A stretch of DNA of 64,000 nt from Symbiodinium natans (taxonomy: Eukaryota > Sar > Dinophyceae > Suessiales > Symbiodiniaceae). Under the pieces are notes generated by a model that was not told the DNA's origin, searched no databases, and saw only the letters and a program-made list of their open reading frames with translations. The stretch is from the NCBI GenBank assembly GCA_905221605.1, contig CAJNDS010002758.1:92115-156114 (forward strand), read 5' to 3'. The position numbers and the translations under genes were made by a program. Shown in pieces: positions 53,901-63,641 of the stretch (position 1 is the first letter of the stretch; each line of letters starts with the position of its first letter).

Positions 53901-54533
53901 TCAGATTGAGCCAGGAGTTGCCCCCCACGCAGCCGTGTTAGCCGATTCCCACAGGGCTTTGAGATATTCCCCGTCATCAGCGTCTTCATCCTCCAGGGTA
54001 ATCTCATCCGTTTCAGCCTTTTCAGCAGCTGCCTTCCGGGCCGCAGCTGCCCGAATCTCCTCGGGTGTGGCTTCTTTAACATTGTAGCTCGCAGCAGGCC
54101 TGCCACGATCTTCCTCAGGCTTGTTTTTCTTCCAAGCCTCGTTCTGCCACTTATTCCATGGCTTCCGTTGGGGTTGCCTCCACTGAGACTTCCAGCTATC
54201 CTTCCAACTGGAGGCTGCCTCTCGCCCAACGCCACCCGTTGCAAGCAAAGCTTGGGAGGCCGGTTGTTGCATCACCGGCACCTGCTGCCACATGTGCCCT
54301 GGGCTGGCCATGGGTAACGCAGGCGGTGGTGGCATGGGTGGTGGTGCCGTCTCGCGACGGGGTGGGGTGCTCCCACGGCTGCGTTCCGTCCTCCTGGACC
54401 TGCGCCGACCCCTTGAACGATCTCTCGTTCGCTCTCTTGAGCGTGAGTCTGAGCTGCTGCGACGCCTACGGCGACTGCCCCGGGACTCTGTCCCAAAAGG
54501 TGGCATCAATGGCCATGGGTACATCTGGCCCAC
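53901..54533 (-). CDS. Element B N-terminal gag region, Arg/Ser- and Pro-rich
   Basis: 210 codons; the frame opens on GTG at 54533 with the first ATG at 54524. It has an SR-like stretch (SRSRERTRDRSRGRRRSRRT), a proline run (PPPMPPPPALPM), Trp/Gln/Lys segments (WKSQWRQPQRKPWNKWQ) and an acidic end (ETDEITLEDEDADDGEY). It stops at TGA 53901-53903 (ATC TGA CTT) and the next ORF resumes 9 bp later in the same frame. Probably RNA-binding and disordered. Confidence 0.6.
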   Translation of the reverse strand: MGQMYPWPLMPPFGTESRGSRRRRRSSSDSRSRERTRDRSRGRRRSRRTERSRGSTPPRRETAPPPMPPPPALPMASPGHMWQQVPVMQQPASQALLATGGVGREAASSWKDSWKSQWRQPQRKPWNKWQNEAWKKNKPEEDRGRPAASYNVKEATPEEIRAAAARKAAAEKAETDEITLEDEDADDGEYLKALWESANTAAWGATPGSI

Positions 54534-54771
54534 CAGGCACCTGCCTTCGTGTCACAGGTTTCCGTGCTCCTGCACAAAATGCCCCGGCAAGTCACGCCCC
54601 AAACTAAGGTTTTGGGCCGACAAAACACAAATATTTCACGAACACTTGCTGCAAGGACCACATCTGTGCATACCACCGATACTCTGCGGCGCCGATCCTT
54701 CCTTTCCTTGTTGATACACGTCACGTGTTTGCATGGCCCTTCTCGGCCAGCCCTCGTGGGCTCTACGCTTC
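54534..54771 (-). other. Element B leader interrupted by element C
   Basis: Non-coding or 5' untranslated part of B directly left of the insertion. Its right end is the GCTTC target duplication at 54767-54771. Confidence 0.5.
54767..54771. other. Target-site duplication of element C (left)
   Basis: GCTTC, repeated at 63778-63782 immediately outside the other LTR. Confidence 0.9.
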
Positions 54772-54907
54772 TGCTAAACTTCAAGTCGCTCTTTTTCCTT
54801 GAACCGGTAAAAGGCGCTGTCGGTAAAACATGAGTCACAAATCCACACATGCTCATCAACCCTTTGGGTTGGTAGGTGGGGTTCCCAGGTAGTAGAAAAA
54901 CTTTACA
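54772..54907 (-). mobile_element. 136-bp 3' LTR of element C
   Basis: Starts TGCTAAACTTCAAGTCGC and ends AGAAAAACTTTACA on the + strand, TG...CA bounded. Identical over 136 bp to 63642-63777. On the minus strand AAGGCGGGG (54908-54916) precedes it as a polypurine tract. Confidence 0.95.
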
Positions 54908-55157
54908 CCCCGCCTTGATGTTGTGCGAACTGTAAGCTCAACATCACTCTACAGTAACGGGTTTGTAGAAACTGTACAGGTATGTCGTTGGGCTCATCTG
55001 GTATTGTGCGATGGCCTCGTTGTGCTCTCCCTATCGGAGTCCTTGCACTCGGTGAAAACTGTTCCCACTGCTTCCTCGTGGGTAACACTTCGCTCAGGTA
55101 AGCTTGTACTCGCTGTAGCTCACACTGTACGGAAAAGTGAAACATTCCATCATTCAC

Positions 55158-57591
55158 TCACATGGTCCCGGGCCTGCAATTGCCACAAGGACGGTAGTGC
55201 AATCTCGCATGCACTGCTGCACTGTAAGTGAATCTCTCTGACCTTTGCACATCTGCACATGTAGGTCGGTGGTACCTCTTGCCATGAGGCGTGTACACAT
55301 AATGGGGTTGTGCTCGTAGCTGTTCGTCCACATCCTGTGCCATAGGAATGATATTAACCATTCCCCATTCTTGAAATCGCCTTGCAAGCTCTTCGTCATT
55401 CACATGGATTTGGCTTGCTGGTACTGTACTGATTCCAGGCATACCACTGCCTGTCGCTGAATCCTCTGGTGCATCACGGAAATACATATTGACTGCCCTT
55501 GCTGTACGTTGAACATCATCCTCATCGGGCGGACAATACTTTTGCACAAATCTTCGAATAGTGAATTCCTCCTGCGGTTCCTGTGGTCCTTCTTCCTGCG
55601 GTTCCTGTGGTCCTTCTTCCTGCGGTTCCTGTGGTCCTTCTTCCTGTGGTTCCTGTGGTCCTTCTTCCTGTGGTTCCTGTGGTCCTTCTTCCTGTGGTTC
55701 CTGTCGTCCTTCGTTCACCTTCTGCTCGACCATGTAGAACAAGAGTAAAGCGAAAATTCCTCCTAGTAGCACACTGAAAAGAATAATCCATCCACTCACT
55801 TCCTTCACATAGATGAAAACAAATTCTCGTTCTTCTCGTTCTCGTCCTCCAAAATCGTCTGGCTGTCCTGCAATCTGAGAAATCATATTCACCATCATTG
55901 TCAAGTACATCGCTCTAGCCGTCTTGCTTCCTCGCTCACTCAACAAAGTTGCACGTAGTGCTCGAACTTGGCTTCGGCAAACTTCACCTGCCACATGTTC
56001 CATTGCTTCTTCTTTCCCGTAACGCTCATGACTTTCTCCATTCCACACCATGGCTCCAATATGGTACATGAGAAATCTCCTTCGAGATACTCCTAAGCGT
56101 TTTGTATTCAAGTCGGCAATGTTTAATTTGGTAGGCACTGGCTTTGCTTTGAAGCTGTTGTTCTTCACCCCTCGCTGAAGCCATAATACTCTCAGATCGA
56201 TATGTTTGAGTCCTCCGACTCCTGTTCGCATCATCCATTGTCTTCCCGCACTTGAATCCATCCGGATCTCCACGAGTAACTTTCCTGCAAGAAACATCCA
56301 CAACTTCTTCAGTAACATCGCTTCTGATGCTCCTCCTGAGCATGCTAGCACTTCGGACTCTGCCGAACTTAAAGCTGTAGCTTTCTGGGTCCTGCTATAC
56401 GAAAGTACTGGCACTGCATTCACACACACAATCACTGATGATGTAGACCATCTCGCTTCACGGTCTGATGCCCAATCTGCATCCGTGAATACTTCCATAC
56501 TGTGTGTTCCTTTCTTTTCTTCGTCTTCTTCTTCTTGCTCTTCTCTTTGATAGATCGCATCCATCATCTTGTTTCCAACCTTTGTGTACTTCAGTAGGAA
56601 TCCCAGTTGCTCTGTTCCTTGCACATAGAGCAAAGCTTGTTTCAAACAGGTTAACGCTTGTTCCGTTGGCTTCGACATCTTACTTGCCAAACACTTCGTC
56701 ACATGCTGTAAATCCCATCGGTCTTGGGAAATGTACAACAGTGTTCCCAACGCTGAACGAAACTTCTTGCACTCGTTCTCCTCCAGTTCTTTGGAATTGT
56801 CCACTGTTCCAATCAGCTGGTGCTCTGGGGTTTGTCTTGGCTTTCGGTTCCCCAGCTTGTAGAGTCCTCTAAGCTTCTCGTAGTGCTTCTTCGACACTGT
56901 CACCAAAATTCCTTCTTCAAGGAACTCATAGGTCCTCTTCAGGTAATGAAGCTGTTCTCCCGATCCCCGGTGGGATGGGAACGGTCCCTCAACTGTGAGC
57001 TTGAAAAACTTCTCTAGCTCGCATATCAGCCATCTTCCTTCGCCTTTTGCACCTGCAACTAGCTCGTCGTCGACATGAATCGACACTGCAATCTTCTTCA
57101 CTCGGTGCTTCAAGATTGAGGGTATCCCAACAAATTGCTCAGATCCCAAACGCTTCAAAATCTCAACCAAATGGGTAAACCATTGTTCTGCCGCTGATCT
57201 TTGCCCTGGCAGACACTTCTCCACTTTCCATACATGGTCTTCATCCAAACCAAGTAGTGTTCGAATCCACGGTGAGATATCAGCATACATCAGAGCTTTC
57301 TGCGTGACTTGCAAGAATGCGTCACGAATGTCAAGAACTGTAAGCTCCCAATTGTAGATGAGATGAAAAAGAAACATCATTCGCACTGCTGCGTGTCCTG
57401 ACGTAGGACTAAAAGTCTCCTCCGTGCTCTGGGCTCCCGCACGGAATTCCCGACACACAATTCTGCATCTACGCTTCCAAACTCCATCTCTCTTTCTCCA
57501 ATCGAAAACTGTCCTTAGTGTCAGAAACTTACCTTCCTCTGAACACTCTTCCTTCTTGATCGTCTTCACAACCTTCATGTTGGCGAGTTTG
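55158..57591 (-). CDS. Element C ORF3: copia RT, RNase H and C-terminal membrane extension
   Basis: The frame is open from 57749 but is most likely entered from ORF2 by a +1 shift at 57591-57597. RT motifs in order: LRTVFDWRKRDGVWKRRCRI, LTVLDIRDAFLQV, the catalytic SIHVDDELVAGAK at 57061-57085, and SALGTLLYISQDRWDL. RNase H follows with EVFTDADWASDREARWSTSS, ALSSAESEVLACSGG, GGLKHIDLRVLWLQ and NIADLNTKRL. After RNase H comes about 290 residues not usual in copia elements: a transmembrane helix (GWIILFSVLLGGIFALLLFY, about 55735-55795), six copies of QEPQEEGP (24-bp repeats, 55573-55711), and a C-terminal Cys/His module with KRYHRPTC and RPCGNC. The frame looks intact, and with identical LTRs the element may be recently active. 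Confidence 0.9.
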
Positions 57592-57597
57592 TCAAAG
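57591..57597 (-). promoter_or_regulatory. Putative programmed +1 frameshift site CTTTGAC
   Basis: ORF2 ends ...GCT GAA CTT TGA and ORF3 continues one base further on as GAC AAA CTC. The heptamer CTT TGA C is the same as the well-known RF2 (prfB) +1 frameshift site of bacteria. Slippage on CTT at the slow UGA would fuse integrase to RT in frame. Confidence 0.6.
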
Positions 57598-60500
57598 TTC
57601 AGCTTTTCCTGCCTCTGCATCCAATCTTTCAAGTTCCTCTTCGCTGACTTTCGGTGGTCGATCCTCATCTTCTTCTTCTCCTTCACTATCCGCTTCATAT
57701 TCCTCTTCGCATTCCTTCCAGACTCTTTCTTCCCAAAGGTCATCTTCATGATATCCTGTTTCGTCTTCCTGTTCTTCTACCTGTCCGGCGTACAACGGTG
57801 GAAATAGACTTCCTTTCGGACTTCCAGGATCAGCACTTGTAGGTGAACTTTCCGCAGTCTTTTGTTGCTTCGTCGGTGGCTCCTCAGCATCTGCTGTTTT
57901 ACTAGCTTTCGCAGGTTCCTCTCTTTCTTCTCCTTCAGTTTCTCTCTTTTGTCCCCCGCCTTGGTTGGAATCCGTTGATGAACTTCGAGGTGTAGGTTGA
58001 CCACTGCTCAGCAATAGATCACTGATTGTGTCATGCTTTGAACTTTCCACATCAGATCCTGCCTCATCTCCTGCTGGCTCTGGCTCATTTTCTCCTCCTT
58101 CTTTCTCTTTGCCTGGTTCTTCCATGATTCTCGGTAACGGTGCCGCATGCGCGGTGTGCCCTAGCCTTGGGGCTTTCTTCGTCCAAGGAGAACCCTGAAG
58201 TTGAAGGGTCTCACGTGCGCGCCACGCTGGTTGTGTGCGCCGCACAGATCTTGACGTAAAGATCCCATCTTTTGATGTAATCACGTCCATGTCCCGGTCG
58301 TCCTTTCCAACCCATATTCCTCCTGTCCACAAGGATCGATTCTTCACTCCTCCAGGCTTGGCCAGACCAAACACATACTCTCCGAAGGGTAAAATCTGCC
58401 CTTGGTATGGTCTCCCGTAGACCAATTGGAAAGCTGTACTCTGCGTCCCTGAGTGTAGGTGGTACCTGTTGAACAACCATGCTGCGTGGTGAATTGCCCA
58501 CGCTCGTAAAGCATGATCTTCAGGAATCTTTTCCCCAATCCGATCCTCGACCATTTCAATCATCGTGAGGCTTTGTCTCCTGAGGTTCTGAATGTGGCGT
58601 TCCACTCTCGCTGTTCTTCCTTTGTGGTAGGGCTTGTTTGGATACTTTCCAGCCTTGTAGCCTAACTTTTGTCGTATTGCTACAATCAAATCCAGTAAGG
58701 CTGTTGTCGCTGGCTCCACATCAATCGCAAATAGAACTTCTTCGGAAATGTAATTCATCTCGAGAGAAAACTTCACCACTTTCTCGGCCAACTTCTTCGT
58801 CGGTGCTTTCCCCGGCACTGGAATCGCCCACGAAAATCGAGTCCATGAATCAAGAATGATCAGACTCACACTGCTCTGACCCATGTACATGAAGTCCATC
58901 TGGATCACTGGTTTTCCTGGGTCTTCATACTTTGCTTCACTGCTTTGTGGGGTATGGTCCTGTTTCGACTTTGCTGCTGCACAGAAATCACACCATGGTT
59001 GCATTGGCATGTGGGTTGCCATATGCTCTTCAATCTCTGCTTCTGTCGGTTCGGGCACTCCGGGTCTTGTTCTTGCTTTGGGCCTTTGCTTCCTCAGCCT
59101 GTCTGCAACTTCTTCTGCGTCCTCATCTCTGTCTTCGGTGAGGTAGTTGCACAGTCTCCTGAACATCTTCACCTTTGACCCTGAGACGCTCAAACCCAAA
59201 TACCGACAACCTTCTCGCAGCTTCTCAATCTCACTCGTTGCTGTGAGTGACTCTCCATTCACCACAATAGTACTTCCCATGTCGAGTTCCAACTCTTGGT
59301 GTCCTCCTGCCTTTCCTTGCTGCTTCACAACTCCTTTCGGCACTGGCACCTGCAACTCTTCTGGAGCTCCTCTTTCTCTTCCAAACCATTCTGGCTCCTC
59401 TTCCATCTTCTTTTCTTCCTCCTTTGGTGCTTCTTCTGGTGCTACCTCTTCTACCAAGCACTTGTCCAGATACTCTGGTGTCCTGTGCAAGAATGTGAGA
59501 ATTTCTGATCGAAAAAGCAATCCCGGTATTCGATCTTCCAAGTCGGATTTTCGCTCGAGCAATTCCGTTGCTTCAATCACTTCCCATTCGTTGCCCACCT
59601 TCACGATGGTGGTCCTGTACTTCCAAGTACCTGTCGGCGGCTTTACAAACTCAAGTCCAAAATGGCGATGGACTGGCGTTCCATTCGGTAGAAGGCTCCA
59701 ATCCTTCTCTGGGACTTTACCAAAGTCATAGGCCAAAGTCACCTTGACTGCCCTGACTTGCTCGACTCCTCTAACTTCCGCTGTCAATCTCAAGCTATTC
59801 CTCTGGTATTCCACAGGCACCCGTGCCTTACCATCGGGAGATACAAGTTCCCCCGCCTGGGTTTCTTCTCCCCAGGTCTCGCCCCCCTGGCGCTGTTTGC
59901 ATCCCACTGACACAAACTTCCATCCATTTTTGAGTAGCCTTCCTAAAGACAGCAAGATGTTGTTGGTGTCCGACAACACAAAGTCCTCAGTCACACTGCA
60001 GCTACTGAACTGCAAAACTGCTCGCCGCATACCTTCAACTCGCATCGCACCCCCTTGTGCGTCTTGCAACCTCAGAGAGGTTGGGGTCGAAACTTCGACG
60101 CCTGCATCCGACAATCTTCGTGGTAACAAACTCACATCTGCTCCTGAATCCAAGATCACCACATGTTGCTTTGTGTCCAACTGGACCATTCGCACATTGA
60201 GAGGTTCCGATCCTCCCTGACTCAGAGGTTCCAATCCTCCTTGACTCAGAGGTTCCAATCCTCCTTGATTCAGAGGTTCCAATCCTCCTGGAGGTCCCAA
60301 TCCTCCTTGAACTCTTTCCAAGCTGTTTTCATACCATTGATACAGCTCATCACTCTCATGATCTTGTTTGTTCTCACTCTCATCCCCGATGTAGTAGCAC
60401 TCTGGTCCTTGCACCTCTATCCTTCTGGTGAACCAATCACCTTCTTCTTCTGAAACTTCGCTAAGCTCATAGTGCTCTGTGCCGTCAGGTGGTGTGTTCG

Positions 60501-62379
60501 CAATGTGATGGAAATCAATGTTCCTCACTCTCCTTATCCTGTATTGGCTCGCACTCTGCGACGGAGTAACAGACTCGACTGTCGAGTGGGGTACCTCGGT
60601 GCTGGCCTCGCTCGCCTGCACTTCTCGAACATTGCGGTTTGGACACTCGTTTCCCCAATGTCCTCGCTGCTTGCAGAATCGGCAAACATCTCTGTCCAAC
60701 TTCTTTCCTCCACCTTTCTTTCCTCCTTTGCCATGCTTTCCACCTTTCTTTCCGCCTTTCTTTCCTCCTTTGTGGAAACCTTTGCCTCGTCCTTTCTTTC
60801 CTCCTTTGTAGCTTCCTTTTCGTCCACCTTTTCTCCATTGGCGAAATCCTGCTCCAAAGCTTGACCACGAGTAGGATCCTTTTCCTCCTTTGTTTCCTTT
60901 GTTGCCTTTGTTTCCTTTTCCTCCTCCTTTCTCGTACACTGCATCCACTTCCATTGGTGCTGGTCCTTGATCTGCATTCGAACTGCTCGCTGTGTTCTGC
61001 AAGGTCTTTTGCTTCAACACCGTCTGGTAATCCCAAGTTTTGCTGCTTTGCTCGTATGAAAGAATCGCTTGCTTCACTGACATGTAGTTTGTTCCTTCGG
61101 GCATTGTCAAAGTAAGGTGGTCTCGAATCGCCCTCGGTGAACATCGAAGCAAAACTCCCATCAACAAATCTCGATCGTAGGTCTTTCCTGAAGCGATCTC
61201 GTACTCCCGAACAAGGTTTTCCAGTGAACCAATCTGCTCCACCATGCTCTTGCCCCCATCGAAGTTGGGAAACATCCCAATCGCTTGACTGAGGGTTAGA
61301 GCTCGTTGTTTGGTGGCTGGTTGGTATTCCCAAAGCAAACTTTGATAGAGACGATACCCACATCGCTCCCTGCTCCAATTTCGAGACAGTTGCGTTGCTG
61401 CTCCCCGCATATACGAAGTCAGTATGTGGTAAAGCTTTGTCGAAAGTTCTCTCTCCACTGTAGTGAGAGTCGAAACATCGATCGGCGTTGCTCCCAGACT
61501 TTCAATCATACTTAGAGCTTCTGAGTACTGCGAATCGGCAAAACCTAGCCAATTCAGAAACTGATGTTTCCAGGTTGTAAAATCCGGTGGATGCTCTCCC
61601 GAGGCTTGTGGGTTCCAAACATCTGGTGCCTTGATCGCCTTTGTCGCACTTTCAATCCTTCGGTTCAGATCATCCGAACTGCTTGCTTGTTGCTCCAACC
61701 TTTGTAGCGCACTCATTCCAACTTGGGTCGCCCTTGTCAATGCAGTCAGAATTTCAGAAAGTTCTGTGGGTTGTTGGGGTGGTCCATTCTGCTGCATCCC
61801 TTGCACTGCAGAAAACTGTAACACGACAAGCACACACAGCATCGCTCCTCTCTGTTGTTTTCTCACACAAGCACACGAACGCAAGTGATCTCTCCGTGCC
61901 CCTCTGCTCAAGCGCCTCCGAAAACATGAATGTTGCAATCTCCACAAACATGACTGACGACATGACTGCAAGTGCACTGTCGCTTGCAAACATCCAATGC
62001 ACAACATGATCGCACCTGATACTCCAAGCATAAGCATCATTGCCATTGCTCCATTGTAATCGAATTGCATAGTCTTGGGGTCGTAGAGGTTCTTTGCTCC
62101 TGGAATACTGGTCCAAATCCACATCACCAATGGATCTCTTGTTCCATTCATAGTCTTGTCGGAGTAGAGGCTCTTGTTTGTACATAGGCCATAGAATTTT
62201 GATTCCTCCTGGTAGTCGATCTCTGTTTTCTCCTCCTGGTAGTCGATCTCTGCCTCCTGGTAGTCGATCTCTGCTTTCTCCTTCTGGTAGTCGATCTCTG
62301 CTTTCTCCTTCTGGTAGTCGATCTCTGCTTTCTCCTTCTGGTAGTCGACCTCATCGTCCTGACCAATCTCCCCATTCAT
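57592..62379 (-). CDS. Element C ORF2: gag, protease and integrase
   Basis: The minus frame is open from 63909 through the LTR, but the start must lie inside the element; ATG 62379 overlaps the end of ORF1 by 29 bases, and ATG 61797 is a second candidate at the gag core. With 62379 as residue 1: DYQKEKAEI repeats at about 15-65; hydrophobic AMAMMLMLGVSGAIMLCIGC near 105-130 and MLCVLVVLQFSAV near 180; gag core LSEILTALTRATQVGMSALQ from about 200; a Gly/Lys-rich stretch (KGGKKGRGKGFHKGGKKGG); CCHC knuckle CRFCKQRGHWGNEC near 565-580; aspartic protease VVILDSGADVSLLPRR near 740; integrase CDFC near 1130 and catalytic D1162 (QMDFMYMG), D1220 (AIDVEP) and E1260 (RVERHIQN), giving D-57-D-39-E. An acidic Glu-rich tail ends at TGA 57592-57594. 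Domain order Gag-PR-IN-RT-RH is that of Ty1/copia. Confidence 0.9.
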   Translation of the reverse strand: MNGEIGQDDEVDYQKEKAEIDYQKEKAEIDYQKEKAEIDYQEAEIDYQEEKTEIDYQEESKFYGLCTNKSLYSDKTMNGTRDPLVMWIWTSIPGAKNLYDPKTMQFDYNGAMAMMLMLGVSGAIMLCIGCLQATVHLQSCRQSCLWRLQHSCFRRRLSRGARRDHLRSCACVRKQQRGAMLCVLVVLQFSAVQGMQQNGPPQQPTELSEILTALTRATQVGMSALQRLEQQASSSDDLNRRIESATKAIKAPDVWNPQASGEHPPDFTTWKHQFLNWLGFADSQYSEALSMIESLGATPIDVSTLTTVERELSTKLYHILTSYMRGAATQLSRNWSRERCGYRLYQSLLWEYQPATKQRALTLSQAIGMFPNFDGGKSMVEQIGSLENLVREYEIASGKTYDRDLLMGVLLRCSPRAIRDHLTLTMPEGTNYMSVKQAILSYEQSSKTWDYQTVLKQKTLQNTASSSNADQGPAPMEVDAVYEKGGGKGNKGNKGNKGGKGSYSWSSFGAGFRQWRKGGRKGSYKGGKKGRGKGFHKGGKKGGKKGGKHGKGGKKGGGKKLDRDVCRFCKQRGHWGNECPNRNVREVQASEASTEVPHSTVESVTPSQSASQYRIRRVRNIDFHHIANTPPDGTEHYELSEVSEEEGDWFTRRIEVQGPECYYIGDESENKQDHESDELYQWYENSLERVQGGLGPPGGLEPLNQGGLEPLSQGGLEPLSQGGSEPLNVRMVQLDTKQHVVILDSGADVSLLPRRLSDAGVEVSTPTSLRLQDAQGGAMRVEGMRRAVLQFSSCSVTEDFVLSDTNNILLSLGRLLKNGWKFVSVGCKQRQGGETWGEETQAGELVSPDGKARVPVEYQRNSLRLTAEVRGVEQVRAVKVTLAYDFGKVPEKDWSLLPNGTPVHRHFGLEFVKPPTGTWKYRTTIVKVGNEWEVIEATELLERKSDLEDRIPGLLFRSEILTFLHRTPEYLDKCLVEEVAPEEAPKEEEKKMEEEPEWFGRERGAPEELQVPVPKGVVKQQGKAGGHQELELDMGSTIVVNGESLTATSEIEKLREGCRYLGLSVSGSKVKMFRRLCNYLTEDRDEDAEEVADRLRKQRPKARTRPGVPEPTEAEIEEHMATHMPMQPWCDFCAAAKSKQDHTPQSSEAKYEDPGKPVIQMDFMYMGQSSVSLIILDSWTRFSWAIPVPGKAPTKKLAEKVVKFSLEMNYISEEVLFAIDVEPATTALLDLIVAIRQKLGYKAGKYPNKPYHKGRTARVERHIQNLRRQSLTMIEMVEDRIGEKIPEDHALRAWAIHHAAWLFNRYHLHSGTQSTAFQLVYGRPYQGQILPFGEYVFGLAKPGGVKNRSLWTGGIWVGKDDRDMDVITSKDGIFTSRSVRRTQPAWRARETLQLQGSPWTKKAPRLGHTAHAAPLPRIMEEPGKEKEGGENEPEPAGDEAGSDVESSKHDTISDLLLSSGQPTPRSSSTDSNQGGGQKRETEGEEREEPAKASKTADAEEPPTKQQKTAESSPTSADPGSPKGSLFPPLYAGQVEEQEDETGYHEDDLWEERVWKECEEEYEADSEGEEEDEDRPPKVSEEELERLDAEAGKAEL
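62205..62352 (-). repeat. 24-bp repeats encoding DYQKEKAEI-type units
   Basis: About six in-frame copies of a unit containing GTAGTCGATCTCTGCTTTCT (+ strand), with one shortened copy. They lie at the very start of ORF2 and just after the ORF1 stop. Confidence 0.9.
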
Positions 62380-63604
62380 CTTCCTCATTTCCAGGGTTTG
62401 GCTCCTCGCCCCTTTCTCGCATTCTTCTCCTTTCTGTTCTCCTCCAAGGAGAATTCGGGTAGAGCGTAGTGGCTTGCGTTGCTCCCCCTCGCTTCGGTGG
62501 TGGTCCCTTTGGCTCTGGAGGTGGCGCCTTGCTTCCAGCAGGTCGTTCCTTCGGAGGTGGTCCTCTGGAACTGCTCCCTGGTTCAGCTCTCGCATCTTCC
62601 ATCCTGGGTTGTAGGGTCCCAGGCCCCGTGTCTCGGCTGGAACTCGCTGTTCCACTGCTTTGGCTTCGCTGGCCGTACCTGGCCCGAAAGTATGCAACTC
62701 CACGAGCAAATTCCTTGGATTCCCTGGCTCTTGCTTCGTCTCCTGAAGGAATTGCACCGGCACGTCTTGCAGCATACTCTTCCTCATTCCGGCGGATGTG
62801 TTCCGCCACTGCTGCGTTGCTGGGTTCCCCGTCCAGCGTGTGAAGAGGAAGTTTCGTACCACACGGCATTGGGTCCGGAGGTGGACACTCTGGAGCTCGT
62901 TCTTGTCCTGGCGGTGGACACTCTGGAGCTTGCTCTGGTTCTGGGCCCGCTGGTGGCGGTGGCCCTCCTGACTTTGGAAACCGAACTGGCTCCTGCAAGG
63001 CTCGCTCCCTTGCTCGCTGTTGGATCCTTTCAGTCTCTGCTGCGAGTGCAGAGAGTCTTTCCAGCTGCCTTCGCCTGCGTTGCTCAGCAGACACTTGCTG
63101 CTCTTGCAGCTCCAAGGCGATGTGCCCAGACGAAAGTGTTCTCGGCTCCCTTCTTGGTGTAGGTGGTGCCTCTTGGTACACCATTGTAGTTTCGGGGCTA
63201 GAGGAACTAGGACTCCCGATCTCCACTGGCCCGTCTGGTTCTCCTCCTTCCAAGGGAATGTAATCTCTTCCTTCCACCACTGGTCGTTCGGGCTTCTTCT
63301 TCGGCTTTGGAGGCATATACCTTGGTGCACTTCCACTTCCTTCAGCTGAACTGCTTGCTGAAGATCCGTAGCCTTTTCCCATGCCAACACGGTGAATCTT
63401 GATCTCCTTTCTTCGTGGCTCCATTTCTTCTTCTTGTTCCCCTTCTTCCATGGGCTCTGCGGGTTCCATCGGCTCCATGGGTTCTGTGAGTTCCATTGGC
63501 TCCATGGGTTCTGTGAGTTCCATGGGCTCTGTAGGTTCTGTGAGCTCCATTGGCTCCACAGCATCAGGGTTCCAACCCAAACCATCATCACGGCCACGAG
63601 GCAT
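62351..63604 (-). CDS. Element C ORF1: acidic/Pro-rich protein of unknown function
   Basis: 417 codons from ATG 63604, only 26 bp past the PBS, so this is the first ORF of the element. It begins MPRGRDDGLGWNPDAVEPME and has six or so MELTEP/MEPMEL repeats (residues 17-52). A Pro/Ser/Arg region and a probable coiled coil (LELQEQQVSAEQRRRRQLER) follow, then a long Pro/Gly/Arg-rich tail ending WGDWSGR. No known domain. It stops at CGA TGA G, and ORF2 is in the +1 register. The competing frame across this stretch is Gln/Trp/Ser-rich and less convincing. Confidence 0.6.
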   Translation of the reverse strand: MPRGRDDGLGWNPDAVEPMELTEPTEPMELTEPMEPMELTEPMEPMEPAEPMEEGEQEEEMEPRRKEIKIHRVGMGKGYGSSASSSAEGSGSAPRYMPPKPKKKPERPVVEGRDYIPLEGGEPDGPVEIGSPSSSSPETTMVYQEAPPTPRREPRTLSSGHIALELQEQQVSAEQRRRRQLERLSALAAETERIQQRARERALQEPVRFPKSGGPPPPAGPEPEQAPECPPPGQERAPECPPPDPMPCGTKLPLHTLDGEPSNAAVAEHIRRNEEEYAARRAGAIPSGDEARARESKEFARGVAYFRARYGQRSQSSGTASSSRDTGPGTLQPRMEDARAEPGSSSRGPPPKERPAGSKAPPPEPKGPPPKRGGATQATTLYPNSPWRRTERRRMRERGEEPNPGNEEDEWGDWSGR

Positions 63605-63629
63605 GGCTTCGGTCCCGGATGCACAGTGT

Positions 63630-63641
63630 GCTCCGCTACCA
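63630..63641 (-). promoter_or_regulatory. Element C primer-binding site
   Basis: The minus strand reads TGGTAGCGGAGC starting at the first base inside the 5' LTR. Same sequence as the element A PBS at 47076-47087. Initiator-Met-tRNA type. Confidence 0.9.
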
